From assembly GCF_008124865.1 (NCBI RefSeq), contig NZ_VNHY01000002.1:682001-746000 (forward strand): 64,000 nucleotides of DNA, written 5' to 3'. The position numbers and the translations under genes were made by a program. The notes below the pieces were generated by a model. That model made no database searches and was not told the DNA's origin. It worked only from the letters and a program-made list of their open reading frames with translations. The stretch is from Fodinibius salinus. GTDB taxonomy: Bacteria > Bacteroidota > Rhodothermia > Balneolales > Balneolaceae. Positions 1-9,066 of the stretch are shown piece after piece. Positions within the stretch are counted from its first letter, which is position 1. Each line of letters starts with the position of its first letter.

Positions 1-402
1 AAATCCGGCTGTGCCTATGATCATGCTATCCCGAAGGCTTAAATTATCAGGCAAGGGGACAATCCAGTTTGCCGGCACGCGGATATATTGACCAAAACCG
101 CCGAATGTATTTTGACCGAGGTCGTAGCCGGTTACCAGTACCTTATCCCCCTCATCAAAGGTAGAATCACCGGGACTTTCAATAATCCCCGCCGCATCGA
201 TGCCGGGCACATGGGGATACGTTTTGGTAACGCCCTTGTTACCTGTGGCCGAAAGGGCATCTTTATAATTTAAGGATGAGTAATGGACCCGTACCAGTAC
301 TTCGTGGTCGGGAAGTTTGTCGATAGGCCAGTCGCGCACGGATTGTGAGATGGTTCCTTCTGAATCTTCATCGACGACAAAGGCTTTAAAAGAATCAGTC
401 AT
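1..402 (-). CDS. YhdH/YhfP-family quinone oxidoreductase (AcuI-like), N-terminal part
   Basis: Partial gene running off the left edge of the window; about 134 N-terminal residues are present. The visible protein begins MTDSFKAFVV and carries the GroES-like fold of zinc-independent medium-chain dehydrogenases: SSLNYKDALSATGNKG, PGIDAAGIIES and GDKVLVTGYDLG. These segments are characteristic of the YhdH/YhfP/AcuI family, NADPH-dependent acrylyl-CoA or quinone reductases. The start ATG at 402 overlaps the TGA stop of the upstream aldehyde dehydrogenase gene in an ATGA arrangement, so the two are probably translationally coupled and share a role in reducing reactive carbonyl or enoyl compounds. 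The Rossmann half lies outside the window, so the exact substrate cannot be judged. Confidence 0.88.
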   Translation of the reverse strand, partial: MTDSFKAFVVDEDSEGTISQSVRDWPIDKLPDHEVLVRVHYSSLNYKDALSATGNKGVTKTYPHVPGIDAAGIIESPGDSTFDEGDKVLVTGYDLGQNTFGGFGQYIRVPANWIVPLPDNLSLRDSMIIGTAGF

Positions 403-1766
403 AATAAGTCAGTAAATTTTTTGAGCCATTTCAAATTCCCCTCATAAGGCGGATAGCGCAGTGGTATTTGGGGCCAGCCGGATTTTTTCATGATGCTTTT
501 CTGATGCGAAAACTCATCAAAACCACTCTTCCCATGATATTGACCAAAACCGCTGTTACCGATCCCACCGAAAGGTAAATTAAGGTTTGCCAGGTGTGCA
601 ACCGTGTCATTGATGCATCCGCCGCCGAATGGAATTTCATTAATTATTTTTTCTTGATTGTCGCTATCCGTACTGAACAGGTAAAGGGCCAGCGGACGGG
701 AATGGGAATTGATAGTAGTGATTACGTCATCGAGATCGGCAAATGGAAGTACTGGGAGCAGAGGACCAAAAATTTCTTCTTGCATTACTGAATGGTTCCA
801 GTCGGCGCGCGGCAAAATAGTGGGTTCAATATAAAGATCCTCCTCATTATATTGTCCCCCGATTACTTCGGACTGATCTTCCAGAAGACCGGTAATCCGA
901 CTAAAATGGTTACGATTGATGATGCGTGCGTAGTCGGGACTTTGGCTGGGATCGTCCCCGTAAAATTCTGTTACATACTCCTTAAGATGTTGCAAAAAAG
1001 TTTTTTTCAGGCTCTTGTGAACATATACATAATCGGGACTGACGCAGGTTTGTCCCGCATTAATAAACTTACCCCAGCAAATGCGTTTGGCTGCAGTGGC
1101 AATATCAGCCGACTGGTCTACGATGGCGGGCGATTTACCACCCAGCTCGAGAGTTAGTGGAGTGAGCTGCTTGGCGGCAGCATGCATGATTTTTTTGCCT
1201 ACGGTAGTGCTGCCGGTAAAGAAAATATAGTCAAGTGGCTGATCCAGCAGAGATTGTGTGACCTCCGCGTCACCCTCAATGGCATGCAAAAATCCGGCTT
1301 CAAAATTTTCATTGATCATATTGGTCACCAGCCGAGAGGTATGTGAGGCGTGCTCCGATGGTTTAATGATGGTGGTATTGCCGGCTGCGATTGAGGACAA
1401 AGCGGGATTGAGACTGAGTTGTAGCGGATAGTTCCAGGCACCGATCACCAGCGACACACCATATGGCTGGGGATGAATATAATTTTGGGAAGGAAAGTTA
1501 AAAAATTCGCCGCTTACTTTGGTAGGGCTGGCCCAAGACGACAGGTTCGATAGCAGGTGGTCAATTTCATGTTTTAGGATAAGCAGCTCGGTCTCATAGG
1601 TTTCGAAGACCGGCTTTTTCAGATCTGCGAAGAGGGCGTCAAAAATATCGTCTTCATAAGTGTTGAGCAGCTTTTTAATTTTGCGCAGCTGTTCTTTGCG
1701 GAAATCCACATCACGAGTATGCCCTTGTTTGAAAAACTGCTGCTGTATGTTGACGATTTCTTCCAT
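399..1766 (-). CDS. ALDH3-type aldehyde dehydrogenase
   Basis: 455-residue NAD(P)-dependent aldehyde dehydrogenase, the length of family 3 (fatty or aromatic aldehyde) enzymes rather than the roughly 490-residue ALDH1/2 type. It oxidises aldehydes to carboxylates through a cysteine thioester. Visible landmarks: VIGAWNYPLQLSLNPA near residue 108, cofactor-loop FTGSTTVGKKIM near 183, general-base Glu207 in LELGGKSP, catalytic Cys241 in NAGQTCVSPDY, EEIFGPLLPV and the C-terminal LPFGGIGNSGFGQYHG. It lies 4 bp downstream of an SDR gene and overlaps the following quinone oxidoreductase gene by 4 bp, forming a three-gene leftward operon. Family assignment is secure; the physiological aldehyde is not known. 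Confidence 0.95.
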   Translation of the reverse strand: MEEIVNIQQQFFKQGHTRDVDFRKEQLRKIKKLLNTYEDDIFDALFADLKKPVFETYETELLILKHEIDHLLSNLSSWASPTKVSGEFFNFPSQNYIHPQPYGVSLVIGAWNYPLQLSLNPALSSIAAGNTTIIKPSEHASHTSRLVTNMINENFEAGFLHAIEGDAEVTQSLLDQPLDYIFFTGSTTVGKKIMHAAAKQLTPLTLELGGKSPAIVDQSADIATAAKRICWGKFINAGQTCVSPDYVYVHKSLKKTFLQHLKEYVTEFYGDDPSQSPDYARIINRNHFSRITGLLEDQSEVIGGQYNEEDLYIEPTILPRADWNHSVMQEEIFGPLLPVLPFADLDDVITTINSHSRPLALYLFSTDSDNQEKIINEIPFGGGCINDTVAHLANLNLPFGGIGNSGFGQYHGKSGFDEFSHQKSIMKKSGWPQIPLRYPPYEGNLKWLKKFTDLL

Positions 1767-1770
1767 ACTA

Positions 1771-2583
1771 TTAGTCTGAGTTTCGACCCGTGAACGTATC
1801 CATAGAGTGATAGGCTTTAAAGAGCTTGCCAGCTACAAAATCAAAAACTTTTGTGGGCAGTATGCCTTTTAAAAACGGGAGTATTTTTACCATGAATGGC
1901 GTGCGGAGATGCATTTTATTTTTCTCAACGGCCCGAAGGATGCGTCGGCTTAAATTTTCGGGATCCAAAAGGGGGGTGAGCAGCGGTGGTGTTACTCCTT
2001 TAAACATCCCGGTATCAATATAACCCGGTTCTACAGATGTTACGGTGACATTTTGGTTGTTTAACTCAATACGCAGCGATTCTGACCATCCCCTAACGCC
2101 CCATTTGCTGCCTGCATAAACTGACATATTGGGATTGCCCATGTGGGCCACAGCAGAAGCTATATTGACGATATGCCCTGTAGAACGTTCGATCATCTGG
2201 GGCAAAAAAGCGCGGGTGGTGTGCATAACGCCCAACAAATTGACGGCAATAGTTTTGTTGATGTTTGCCATATTCTGTTTCTGAAATGGTTGGCCCACAA
2301 CAACACCGGCATTGTTAATAAGAATATCAAGATGATTAATTTCTGCTTGCAGTTTTTTCGCCGACTGGTAGATTTGTTCAGGATCTGATACATCCACTTT
2401 ATAGGTGTGGATTCGATCCCGAAAATTGGCAAGTTGTTTGTTGCATTCTTCCAGCTTTTCGGTATTTATATCCCAGATAACCAGTTTTGAGGCTCCTCGT
2501 TCAAGGGCATTTTTCCCCATCTTTAGTCCAATGCCGCTTGCGCCGCCGGTTATAAGGATATGGCTGTTTGCAATTGTACTCAT
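1771..2583 (-). CDS. SDR family NAD(P)-dependent oxidoreductase
   Basis: 270-residue classical short-chain dehydrogenase/reductase. The nucleotide-binding glycine motif TGGASGIG is at residues 12-19, NNAG is near 90, and the catalytic Ser143, Tyr156 and Lys160 are intact (YAGSK). The C-terminal extension, with a hydrophobic stretch around KILPFLKGILPTKVFDFVAG, resembles membrane-associated retinol/steroid-type SDRs. The gene is first in a leftward operon with an ALDH3 enzyme and a quinone oxidoreductase; an alcohol-to-aldehyde step feeding the ALDH is a reasonable inference. The start is an ATG at 2583, directly following an AT-rich leader. Confidence 0.93.
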   Translation of the reverse strand: MSTIANSHILITGGASGIGLKMGKNALERGASKLVIWDINTEKLEECNKQLANFRDRIHTYKVDVSDPEQIYQSAKKLQAEINHLDILINNAGVVVGQPFQKQNMANINKTIAVNLLGVMHTTRAFLPQMIERSTGHIVNIASAVAHMGNPNMSVYAGSKWGVRGWSESLRIELNNQNVTVTSVEPGYIDTGMFKGVTPPLLTPLLDPENLSRRILRAVEKNKMHLRTPFMVKILPFLKGILPTKVFDFVAGKLFKAYHSMDTFTGRNSD

Positions 2584-2698
2584 AGAAATATCTTGTCTTA
2601 GAACACAGAGTATAGTAATAATATACTGTGATCAATAGAGAAGAAGCAGAAAATTTTGTATATCAGTATTCTAGAAAAGTGGTTTATTATAAAGTTAA

Positions 2699-2758
2699 GA
2701 CATGATGTTATTCTAAGTCCTTGTGCTGATCTTGAGGTAGCATCTCTTTCAGCATGTC
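2699..2758. repeat. Degenerate inverted-repeat relic
   Basis: Intergenic sequence bounded by GACATG and its complement CATGTC (2699-2704 and 2753-2758), containing GTTATTCTAAG and CTTTCAGCATGTCA. The wording resembles the better-preserved element at 17091-17171 (TGTCATTCTGAAC...TTTCAG). It lies between divergent genes and has no coding potential. I read it as a decayed member of the same interspersed family; similarity is by eye only. Confidence 0.35.
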
Positions 2759-2794
2759 AAATAATTTTATTAGTAGTTGAACAAAATATATTGA

Positions 2795-4525
2795 GTGGTG
2801 GGTGATCAAAAAGAAAATAATTTATCGTCGCGCATTGATGAGCTAGAAAAAAGGGTAAAGGCTTTGGAGGAGGAAAAGGGAGTACCCTCCAAAAAAGATG
2901 AGTCGAATATTTCTACTCCTGCTCTCCGACAGGAGGAAGCAGCGCCCCCTGATGACGATGTGACGGAGGAATCAAAAGGTTTTGAGCTTAATGAACAGTG
3001 GTTGAACCGCATTGGTATTACATTACTACTGATTGGGGTGGCTTTTCTGTTTAAATACTCCGTTGATCAGGGATGGCTGATTCCTCCAATCCGAAGTGCC
3101 ATTGGCCTGGGCATTGGGGTGACACTTTTCTTTGGTGGACTGCAGATGAATACAGATCAAAGTCCACTTAAACAAATATTGATGGGTGGTGGAATTGCGG
3201 CCTTCTATATTACCGGTTTTGCAACATTTCAGCTGTATTCATTTCTACCGAGTACTGTTGTTTGGTCGTTTATGATCATAGTTACACTGCTGGCGTTATC
3301 GCTGTCGCTGCAACAGGATGAAGCGGTACTTTCGGTGGTGGGAACGCTGGGTGCTTTTGGTACGCCATTTATGCTGCATACCGGGGGTGGAAGTGTAGTG
3401 CTGCTGATGATTTATACTATGCTGGTACTGGCGGGGGTTATCGTAATCTATATGCAAAAGGGATGGAAGTCGCTACTTTGGACGTATTCACTGGGCAGTG
3501 CAGCGGTAATAGTGGTGGGAATTGCCACCGCGGATACTTCACTTGAGTCCTGGATGTTGCAGGCCGGAGCCGTGGTTTGGCTGCTGGGATCATGGCTGTT
3601 GCCGGTATTTCGTAATGTATTTTGGGTATCTGATAGCAAAGGTTGGGGCGATCCGGGAAAAGAGCAAAAACGTAGCCAAAAGAAAATTCGTCCGAACCCA
3701 AGCGTTCAATTCATGGTTGTTTTTGCTCCATTGCTGATGCTTGCTGTGACAATAGGTATTTGGGAGTTATCGATGGTCCATGCAGGCTATGTTGCAATGG
3801 GATTATCAGCTCTGGCAGCATTGCTTTATCGTCCGCTTACGAATAACCAATGTACCGGGCTTGCATCAACGCACATGCTGTTGGGACTGGGTATGCTCAC
3901 TATTGGGTTTATGCTTCTGCTGGAGCAAAGCATTCTTTTTGTAACGCTTACTGTTGAGGCCGTATGCCTGCGTTATATCGCCCACCAAACAGGAGATGGG
4001 AAACTCAATATTGCCGGCCATATACTATTTGGTATAGTTGTTTTATGGGTTGTCGAGGCATTTGCTTATCGGCCAGGTACTGATCCACTTCTTTGGAATG
4101 TTCGTCCCTTCACGCAGCTTGGTGTCATTGCGGTGGGTGCACTGGTAATACCGCGCTGGTTGTCACAAACAAAGCTGAAGAAAGGGTATCGTATAGTTAG
4201 CCACCTGGTATTTTTGATTTGGATGTACCAGCAGCTTTCACTGATAGAAAACGGCCAGCCATGGATCACCGTAGCGTGGGGAGCCTATGCCACCATCTTA
4301 TTAATATTAGGGTTTATACAGTTCGGACGACTGATGCGTCTGACAGGGATGGCCACCATATTATTAGTTGTTGCCAAGCTGTTTATTGTTGATTTGTCAC
4401 AGCTGCAGGCTATATGGCGCATCTTTCTTTTTATTGGTTTTGGTGCTGTCTTTTTACTGTTGGGCTACTATGGACAATCACATTTTATGGACAAAAAAGA
4501 TGGCGGAGAACTTAGCAATAAATAA
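2795..4525 (+). CDS. DUF2339 domain-containing polytopic membrane protein
   Basis: 576-residue inner-membrane protein of unknown function. The N-terminus (about residues 1-65) is a hydrophilic coiled coil (SSRIDELEKRVKALEEEKG). It is followed by the family signature LNEQWLNRIGITLLLIGVAFLF and FKYSVDQGWLIPP. From there to the end are many closely spaced hydrophobic segments, consistent with more than a dozen membrane helices. This combination of coiled coil plus a long multi-helix tail is typical of DUF2339. The start is GTG at 2795; no strong ribosome-binding site is visible and no in-frame ATG fits better. It is followed by an independent gene after a 90-bp gap. Confidence 0.85.
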   Translation: MVGDQKENNLSSRIDELEKRVKALEEEKGVPSKKDESNISTPALRQEEAAPPDDDVTEESKGFELNEQWLNRIGITLLLIGVAFLFKYSVDQGWLIPPIRSAIGLGIGVTLFFGGLQMNTDQSPLKQILMGGGIAAFYITGFATFQLYSFLPSTVVWSFMIIVTLLALSLSLQQDEAVLSVVGTLGAFGTPFMLHTGGGSVVLLMIYTMLVLAGVIVIYMQKGWKSLLWTYSLGSAAVIVVGIATADTSLESWMLQAGAVVWLLGSWLLPVFRNVFWVSDSKGWGDPGKEQKRSQKKIRPNPSVQFMVVFAPLLMLAVTIGIWELSMVHAGYVAMGLSALAALLYRPLTNNQCTGLASTHMLLGLGMLTIGFMLLLEQSILFVTLTVEAVCLRYIAHQTGDGKLNIAGHILFGIVVLWVVEAFAYRPGTDPLLWNVRPFTQLGVIAVGALVIPRWLSQTKLKKGYRIVSHLVFLIWMYQQLSLIENGQPWITVAWGAYATILLILGFIQFGRLMRLTGMATILLVVAKLFIVDLSQLQAIWRIFLFIGFGAVFLLLGYYGQSHFMDKKDGGELSNK

Positions 4526-4614
4526 AATTTATGTTACTTTTAGTGCTGTTTAGAATATGTGAGACGGGTTGTCATATTTTATGAATATATGATTTAAATG
4601 AAATAATACTGATT

Positions 4615-6273
4615 ATGAAAAGGCTGATATTTTTAGTTGTTGTTTGTATTTCACTGGCGGGCTGTATAAAGTCACCGATAGATCAGGCCGCAAAATCAAT
4701 CACAGAAGAAAAGCTGATAGAGCCCATTGAGAAACTGTCTTCAGATAGCTTTAAAGGGCGTGCTACAGGAACTGAGGGTGCAGAAAAGACAGTTAACTAT
4801 TTAGTTAGTAAGCTGAAAGAACATGATATAAAGGGTGGGGCGTCGGATAGTGGATACGTACAGGATGTGCCGCTGGTTGGTCAAAAGACAGCCGAGGATG
4901 CTATTATTCAAATTACAAAGAATGGCCGTACGGTACGCAGTTTTGAATATTACTCTGATTTTATGGCTTGGCCCAGTAATCTGGCCGAGAATGTATCCAT
5001 TGATCAGGCAGAATTAGTTTATGTGGGATACGGTATTCAGGCGCCCGAAGAAAACTGGGATGACTTTAAAGAAGCCGATGTGAAAGGAAAGGTTCTGGTC
5101 GTAAAAAATAATGATCCCAGTAAGAAGGCTGATCTTTTTGAAGGAAAGACAAGGTTGTATTACGGTCGGTATGACTATAAGTACGAGAAAGCGCGCGAAA
5201 TGGGTGCTGCAGGTGTACTTATTATTCATACTACTCCGTCGGCGGGATATGGCTGGAATGTGGTGGCCAACAGCTGGAGCCGTGAGCGATTTTATTTGCG
5301 CGGAAATGACTCAATGGAACAATCACCTACAAAAGTAAATGGATGGCTTACCAAAGAGTCCAGCAGAGCGTTATTTGAAAGTGCGGGTCTCAACCTGCAG
5401 GAACAGTTGGCTGCAGCTGAAAGCCGATCGTTTGAGCCGGTACCGCTCGAGGGATTGCGACTGAACTTAGATCTTGAAGCCAGCTACCGAAACCAAGATG
5501 CTCAAAACGTGTTGGGTGTTGTGGAGGGAACGAGTGATCGTCTTAAAGATGAGTATTTGGTATTTACCGCCCATCACGATCATCTGGGTATTACAAAAGC
5601 TGTTGAAGGAGACTCTGTTAATAATGGGGCTTTGGATAATGCAGCGGGAGTAAGCGCTGTCCTTAACATGGCCCGTGCTTACAAAAAGTTGCAGCCACAG
5701 CTTAAGCGAAGCGTATTATTTTTATTCGTGGGAGCAGAGGAAGTAGGATTGGTGGGTTCTAAATACTGGGCCTCAAATCCCACAGTTCATCCCGGAAAAG
5801 TAACGGCAAATATTAACCTGGACGGTATGAATGTCTATGGTAAAACCAAGGACTTGGTATTGGTGGGATATGGACGAAATACGGTAAGTGACCAGATCCA
5901 AAAGCTGGCCGAAAAGCAGGGTCGTACGGTTAAACCGGATCCGCATCCCGACCGCGGATACTTTTATCGTTCGGATCATTTTCCGCTGGCCAAGAAAGGG
6001 ATTCCTGCTATATTTCCTAATTCAGGTACGAATTTTATCGACAAGCCGGAAGGCTATGCAGAGACTGTGGACAGTCTGCAAAATGCAAACTATCATACGG
6101 TCAATGACGAAATTAACAAGTATTGGGATCTGGCCGGCATGGTGCAGGATGTACGCTTGTTTTTTGATGTCGGATACCGCATCATTAATGCCGAAGACAT
6201 GCAGCGTTGGCAAAAAGGTGATGAGTTTAAACAAGCGCGTTTAAATATGATTGAAGATGCATCGTCCCAATAA
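4615..6273 (+). CDS. M28 family metallopeptidase lipoprotein with PA domain
   Basis: 552-residue exported zinc aminopeptidase. A signal peptide ends in the lipobox LAGC (lipidated Cys17), so the enzyme should be anchored in an outer or inner membrane facing the periplasm or surface. A protease-associated (PA) insertion lies at about residues 130-270. The M28 catalytic domain shows the metal ligands and base in order: His320-His321-Asp322 in AHHDHLG, Asp341 in GALDNAAG, Glu375-Glu376 in GAEEVGLVGS, Asp in NLDGM near 403 and His in RSDHFPLAKKGIP near 455. All ligands appear intact. Probably supplies amino acids from peptides in the envelope; the exact specificity cannot be read from sequence. 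Confidence 0.93.
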   Translation: MKRLIFLVVVCISLAGCIKSPIDQAAKSITEEKLIEPIEKLSSDSFKGRATGTEGAEKTVNYLVSKLKEHDIKGGASDSGYVQDVPLVGQKTAEDAIIQITKNGRTVRSFEYYSDFMAWPSNLAENVSIDQAELVYVGYGIQAPEENWDDFKEADVKGKVLVVKNNDPSKKADLFEGKTRLYYGRYDYKYEKAREMGAAGVLIIHTTPSAGYGWNVVANSWSRERFYLRGNDSMEQSPTKVNGWLTKESSRALFESAGLNLQEQLAAAESRSFEPVPLEGLRLNLDLEASYRNQDAQNVLGVVEGTSDRLKDEYLVFTAHHDHLGITKAVEGDSVNNGALDNAAGVSAVLNMARAYKKLQPQLKRSVLFLFVGAEEVGLVGSKYWASNPTVHPGKVTANINLDGMNVYGKTKDLVLVGYGRNTVSDQIQKLAEKQGRTVKPDPHPDRGYFYRSDHFPLAKKGIPAIFPNSGTNFIDKPEGYAETVDSLQNANYHTVNDEINKYWDLAGMVQDVRLFFDVGYRIINAEDMQRWQKGDEFKQARLNMIEDASSQ

Positions 6274-6340
6274 ATATAGAATCTTTTGGTCTAATCCATC
6301 GTTATAATTAGCGAATAATTTTCATTAACAGCAGAACCTT

Positions 6341-6931
6341 ATGAAGTTACTTATCAAAACAGCAGCTCTCATTGCAATCTTGTCACTAAGCGTTGGTATG
6401 TCCGAAGCTGATGCCCAGGACACTGAAACTAAAAAGCCAACAATAACAATTACTGAGTACAGTGATTATCAATGTCCGGCATGTGCATACTATAATCCGA
6501 TTGTAAAAAAACTGAAGGATAAATACGGTGACCAGATTAATCTGAAGCTGCGTTTTTATCCGTTAAACAGCCATCAGTTTGCGGCTTTGGCGGCACGGGC
6601 AGCACAAGCGGCGAAGAACCAAGGCAAGTTTTTGGAAATGCATAATATGCTGTATAAGAATCAAAAACGATGGTCGGAATCTGTAAATCCTATTCCCACT
6701 TTTAAGCGGTATGCCAAAAAGCTAAACTTAGATATGGAGCAGTTTAAAAGTGATCTTAATGATGCTGAGACGCAGCGTATTGTAATGAATCAAAAGCAAG
6801 AAGGGATGAATATGGGCGTAAATTCTACGCCTACCTTTTTTATTGAGGGCGAAAAGTTGACCCAGCTTCCCCAGAATTATGAGGAATTTGAAAAAGTAGT
6901 TGAAAAGTATCTTGGAAAGAAGGAAAACTGA
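6341..6931 (+). CDS. DsbA-like thioredoxin-fold protein, exported
   Basis: 196-residue thiol-disulfide oxidoreductase of the DsbA/DsbC-Gcluster type. An N-terminal signal peptide (MKLLIKTAALIAILSLSVGM, cleavage probably after ADA) directs it to the periplasm. The active site CPAC is at residues 45-48 in SDYQCPACAYY, with a helical insertion and a cis-proline loop NSTPTFFIEG near residue 165. The architecture matches proteins in which a thioredoxin fold flanks an alpha-helical domain. It would form or shuffle disulfides in exported proteins. It stands alone, followed by a hairpin that may be its terminator. Confidence 0.9.
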   Translation: MKLLIKTAALIAILSLSVGMSEADAQDTETKKPTITITEYSDYQCPACAYYNPIVKKLKDKYGDQINLKLRFYPLNSHQFAALAARAAQAAKNQGKFLEMHNMLYKNQKRWSESVNPIPTFKRYAKKLNLDMEQFKSDLNDAETQRIVMNQKQEGMNMGVNSTPTFFIEGEKLTQLPQNYEEFEKVVEKYLGKKEN

Positions 6932-6951
6932 TATTCTAGTTTTATAAAAAC

Positions 6952-6992
6952 TTTTATCCTATGGTTCCCAGCTTGCATTGCATGGGATAAAA
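6952..6992 (+). terminator. Hairpin downstream of the DsbA-like gene
   Basis: TTTTATCCTATG (6952-6963) pairs with CATGGGATAAAA (6981-6992), a 12-bp stem with one G-T pair. It lies 20 bp after the DsbA-like stop codon and before the riboswitch. No clean T-run follows, so it may be an imperfect or bidirectional terminator. Confidence 0.45.
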
Positions 6993-7028
6993 GGCTAGCT
7001 TCCCTTTTACGTAGAAATTACGTATTGC

Positions 7029-7113
7029 TTGTCGTTAGGAGTGCTGCAGGAATGCGGCTGAGATGAAATCCTGGTAACCTGATCTGGTTAGCACCAGCGG
7101 AGGGAAACGACAA
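7029..7113 (+). promoter_or_regulatory. TPP riboswitch (thi-box)
   Basis: Folded RNA element sensing thiamine diphosphate. The closing helix P1 is TTGTCGTT (7029-7036) against AACGACAA (7106-7113), a perfect 8-bp pairing. Inside are the family's conserved words: GGCTGAGATGAAATCC (pyrimidine-sensor arm), ACCTGATCTGG and AGCACCAGCGGAGGGAAA (pyrophosphate-sensor arm). It sits 55 bp upstream of the ATG of thiL and heads the thiamine operon. No T-run terminator hairpin is obvious between the element and the start codon, so control of translation initiation is the likelier mode; this is inference. Confidence 0.96.
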
Positions 7114-7168
7114 ATCATTGGTACTGATTTTTCCTGCCCTTCTGGCGGCGAGCAGCATAATATTTTAT

Positions 7169-8206
7169 ATGGCTGATTCGCTGAATTCCCCAAATATAAG
7201 TGACTTATCAGAAGAGCAGATTATTGCTCTCTTTGCTGATTCTCTATCCTCTGCAGATGGCATTGGTATAGGGGACGATAGCTCCGTAACAGAAGGACCC
7301 AGCGGACTTAAGCAGTTTCTAAGTACGGATCTTATTGTAGAGCATGTCCATTTTAGGCGCCAAGATATTTCGGCCCATTTTCTGGGACATAAAGCACTGG
7401 CCGTAAACCTCTCTGATATTGCAGCAATGGGCGGCCGTCCCAATGGCTTTTACTTATCGCTGGCTCTGCCCAAAGAGCTATCTGTAAGTTGGCTTAGGCA
7501 GTTTCGAGATGGATTACTCGCTCTTGCCAAAAAGCATAATATCTTACTATTGGGGGGCGATACTACTCGGTCACAGAATGATATTATTGTCAATATTACG
7601 ATTACGGGTGTTGGGAAACCCCGACAGGTAAAATTGCGAAGCGAAGCAAAAGTCGGTGATGTCTTATGTGTAACCGGAACATTGGGAGATTCCGCAGCCG
7701 GCCTTAAAATACTATCAAATCCCGATCAATATGCTCATCTAACGAAATCAGAGCGCCAGCAGTTATTAGAGAGTCACCAACAGCCAAAGCCGGAAGTGGA
7801 AAAAGGGCAGTGGCTGAGTCAAGAAAAAGCGGTACATGCCATGATCGATGTCTCCGATGGGTTGTTGAGAGATGCTCACCACATAGCCCAACAAAGCCAG
7901 TGTCGTCTTAATATCGAATTAGAACAGCTGCCGTTGTCGCAGGCTTTCAAGTCTTTTTATGAAAAAAATGGTATCAATAAACAGGCACAGGAGTTTGCCG
8001 TGGCAGGAGGAGAAGATTATAGGCTCCTCTTGGCAGTAGCCGAAGATGCTGTTAAGGATTTGCAAAAGCGATACAAACAGAAATTTAGCACTATTCTACA
8101 TCAGATAGGAAGTGTCAGCAAAGGTGATTCTGAAGTTGAAATACTTCGAGATGGATCGCCGGTAGAAGTCAAAGAACAGGAGTTCAAACACTTTAAGGAA
8201 TCTTAG
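7169..8206 (+). CDS. thiL: Thiamine-monophosphate kinase ThiL
   Basis: ATP-dependent kinase converting thiamine monophosphate to the active cofactor thiamine diphosphate. I place the start at ATG 7169 (345 residues, the usual family length); an upstream TTG at 7118 would add 17 residues encoded in the riboswitch's expression region. Motifs: GIGDDSSV near residue 34, STDLIVEHVHF, AVNLSDIAAMGG, GDTTRS, MIDVSDGLLRD and VAGGEDYRLLL, covering the metal/ATP and substrate sites of the PurM/ThiL fold. First gene after the TPP riboswitch, with thiD starting 4 bp after its stop. Confidence 0.96.
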   Translation: MADSLNSPNISDLSEEQIIALFADSLSSADGIGIGDDSSVTEGPSGLKQFLSTDLIVEHVHFRRQDISAHFLGHKALAVNLSDIAAMGGRPNGFYLSLALPKELSVSWLRQFRDGLLALAKKHNILLLGGDTTRSQNDIIVNITITGVGKPRQVKLRSEAKVGDVLCVTGTLGDSAAGLKILSNPDQYAHLTKSERQQLLESHQQPKPEVEKGQWLSQEKAVHAMIDVSDGLLRDAHHIAQQSQCRLNIELEQLPLSQAFKSFYEKNGINKQAQEFAVAGGEDYRLLLAVAEDAVKDLQKRYKQKFSTILHQIGSVSKGDSEVEILRDGSPVEVKEQEFKHFKES

Positions 8207-8210
8207 TTTT

Positions 8211-9038
8211 ATGCAAAACAATTCGAAACGATCGTATGATAGTGTATTGACTATTGCCACTTCTGATAGTGGGGGTGGGGCCGGTGTACAAGCAGATCTA
8301 AAGACTATTTCGGCTTTGGGATGTTACGGTATGTCAGCGTTTGCTGCTCTTACGGCCCAGAATACACAAGAAGTACGGGCTATTCATGAAGTGCCGCCAC
8401 AGTTTTTAAAAGATCAAATCGATGTGGTGATAGAGGATTTTGAGGTCGATGCCGTAAAGATAGGAATGTTGTTTACCGGGCCTCTTATGGAGGTGGTCGC
8501 GGATCGCATTAAAAAACATGATCTGAAGAATATTGTATTAGATCCGGTCATGGTTGCTCAAAGTGGTGCTCAGCTTATACAGGATGAGGCTATCGAAGTG
8601 ATAAGAGAAGAATTATTTCCTCTTGTTGATCTTATTACGCCAAATATTCCGGAGGCAAAACGATTACTGGGGCGTGATATAAACGGCGATGAGTCGATGA
8701 AGCAAGCCGCCCAGAACCTCTTGGAAACTGGCACTGGCGGAGTGTTACTGAAAGGCGGACATTTTGAGGAGGATGAAAGCATCGATTATTTATCAATCGC
8801 ATCAAAAGATCCGGAGCTACATCAATTTAATGCAAAACGTATAGAAACGAATAATACCCACGGTACAGGTTGTACCCTCTCTTCCGCTATTGCCGCTTAC
8901 TTGGCAAAAGGATACCCCATGCCTAAAGCAGTTGAACAGGCAAAACTATATATCACACAGGCTATTTCGGCAGGTAGTCAATATAATATGGGCGGGGGCA
9001 GTGGACCGTTACATCATTTTCACCAATTTTGGATTTAA
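8211..9038 (+). CDS. thiD: Hydroxymethylpyrimidine/phosphomethylpyrimidine kinase ThiD
   Basis: 275-residue ribokinase-fold enzyme that phosphorylates HMP and then HMP-phosphate to HMP diphosphate, the pyrimidine half of thiamine. Evidence: SDSGGGAGVQADLKT near the N-terminus (substrate-binding glycines), DPVMVAQSG, LITPNIPEA and the anion-hole motif NNTHGTGCTLSSA near residue 218. It follows thiL by 4 bp and precedes tenA by 28 bp. With TenA and the YkoE transporter it forms a salvage route for pyrimidine precursors. Confidence 0.96.
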   Translation: MQNNSKRSYDSVLTIATSDSGGGAGVQADLKTISALGCYGMSAFAALTAQNTQEVRAIHEVPPQFLKDQIDVVIEDFEVDAVKIGMLFTGPLMEVVADRIKKHDLKNIVLDPVMVAQSGAQLIQDEAIEVIREELFPLVDLITPNIPEAKRLLGRDINGDESMKQAAQNLLETGTGGVLLKGGHFEEDESIDYLSIASKDPELHQFNAKRIETNNTHGTGCTLSSAIAAYLAKGYPMPKAVEQAKLYITQAISAGSQYNMGGGSGPLHHFHQFWI

Positions 9039-9066
9039 TATTTTAACCTAAAAGAATTGAAAAGGA

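Noticed and set aside
7118-7168. Longer ThiL starting at TTG 7118
   Set aside because: The extra 17 residues are hydrophobic and not part of the family; the ATG at 7169 gives the normal length and leaves room for riboswitch control.
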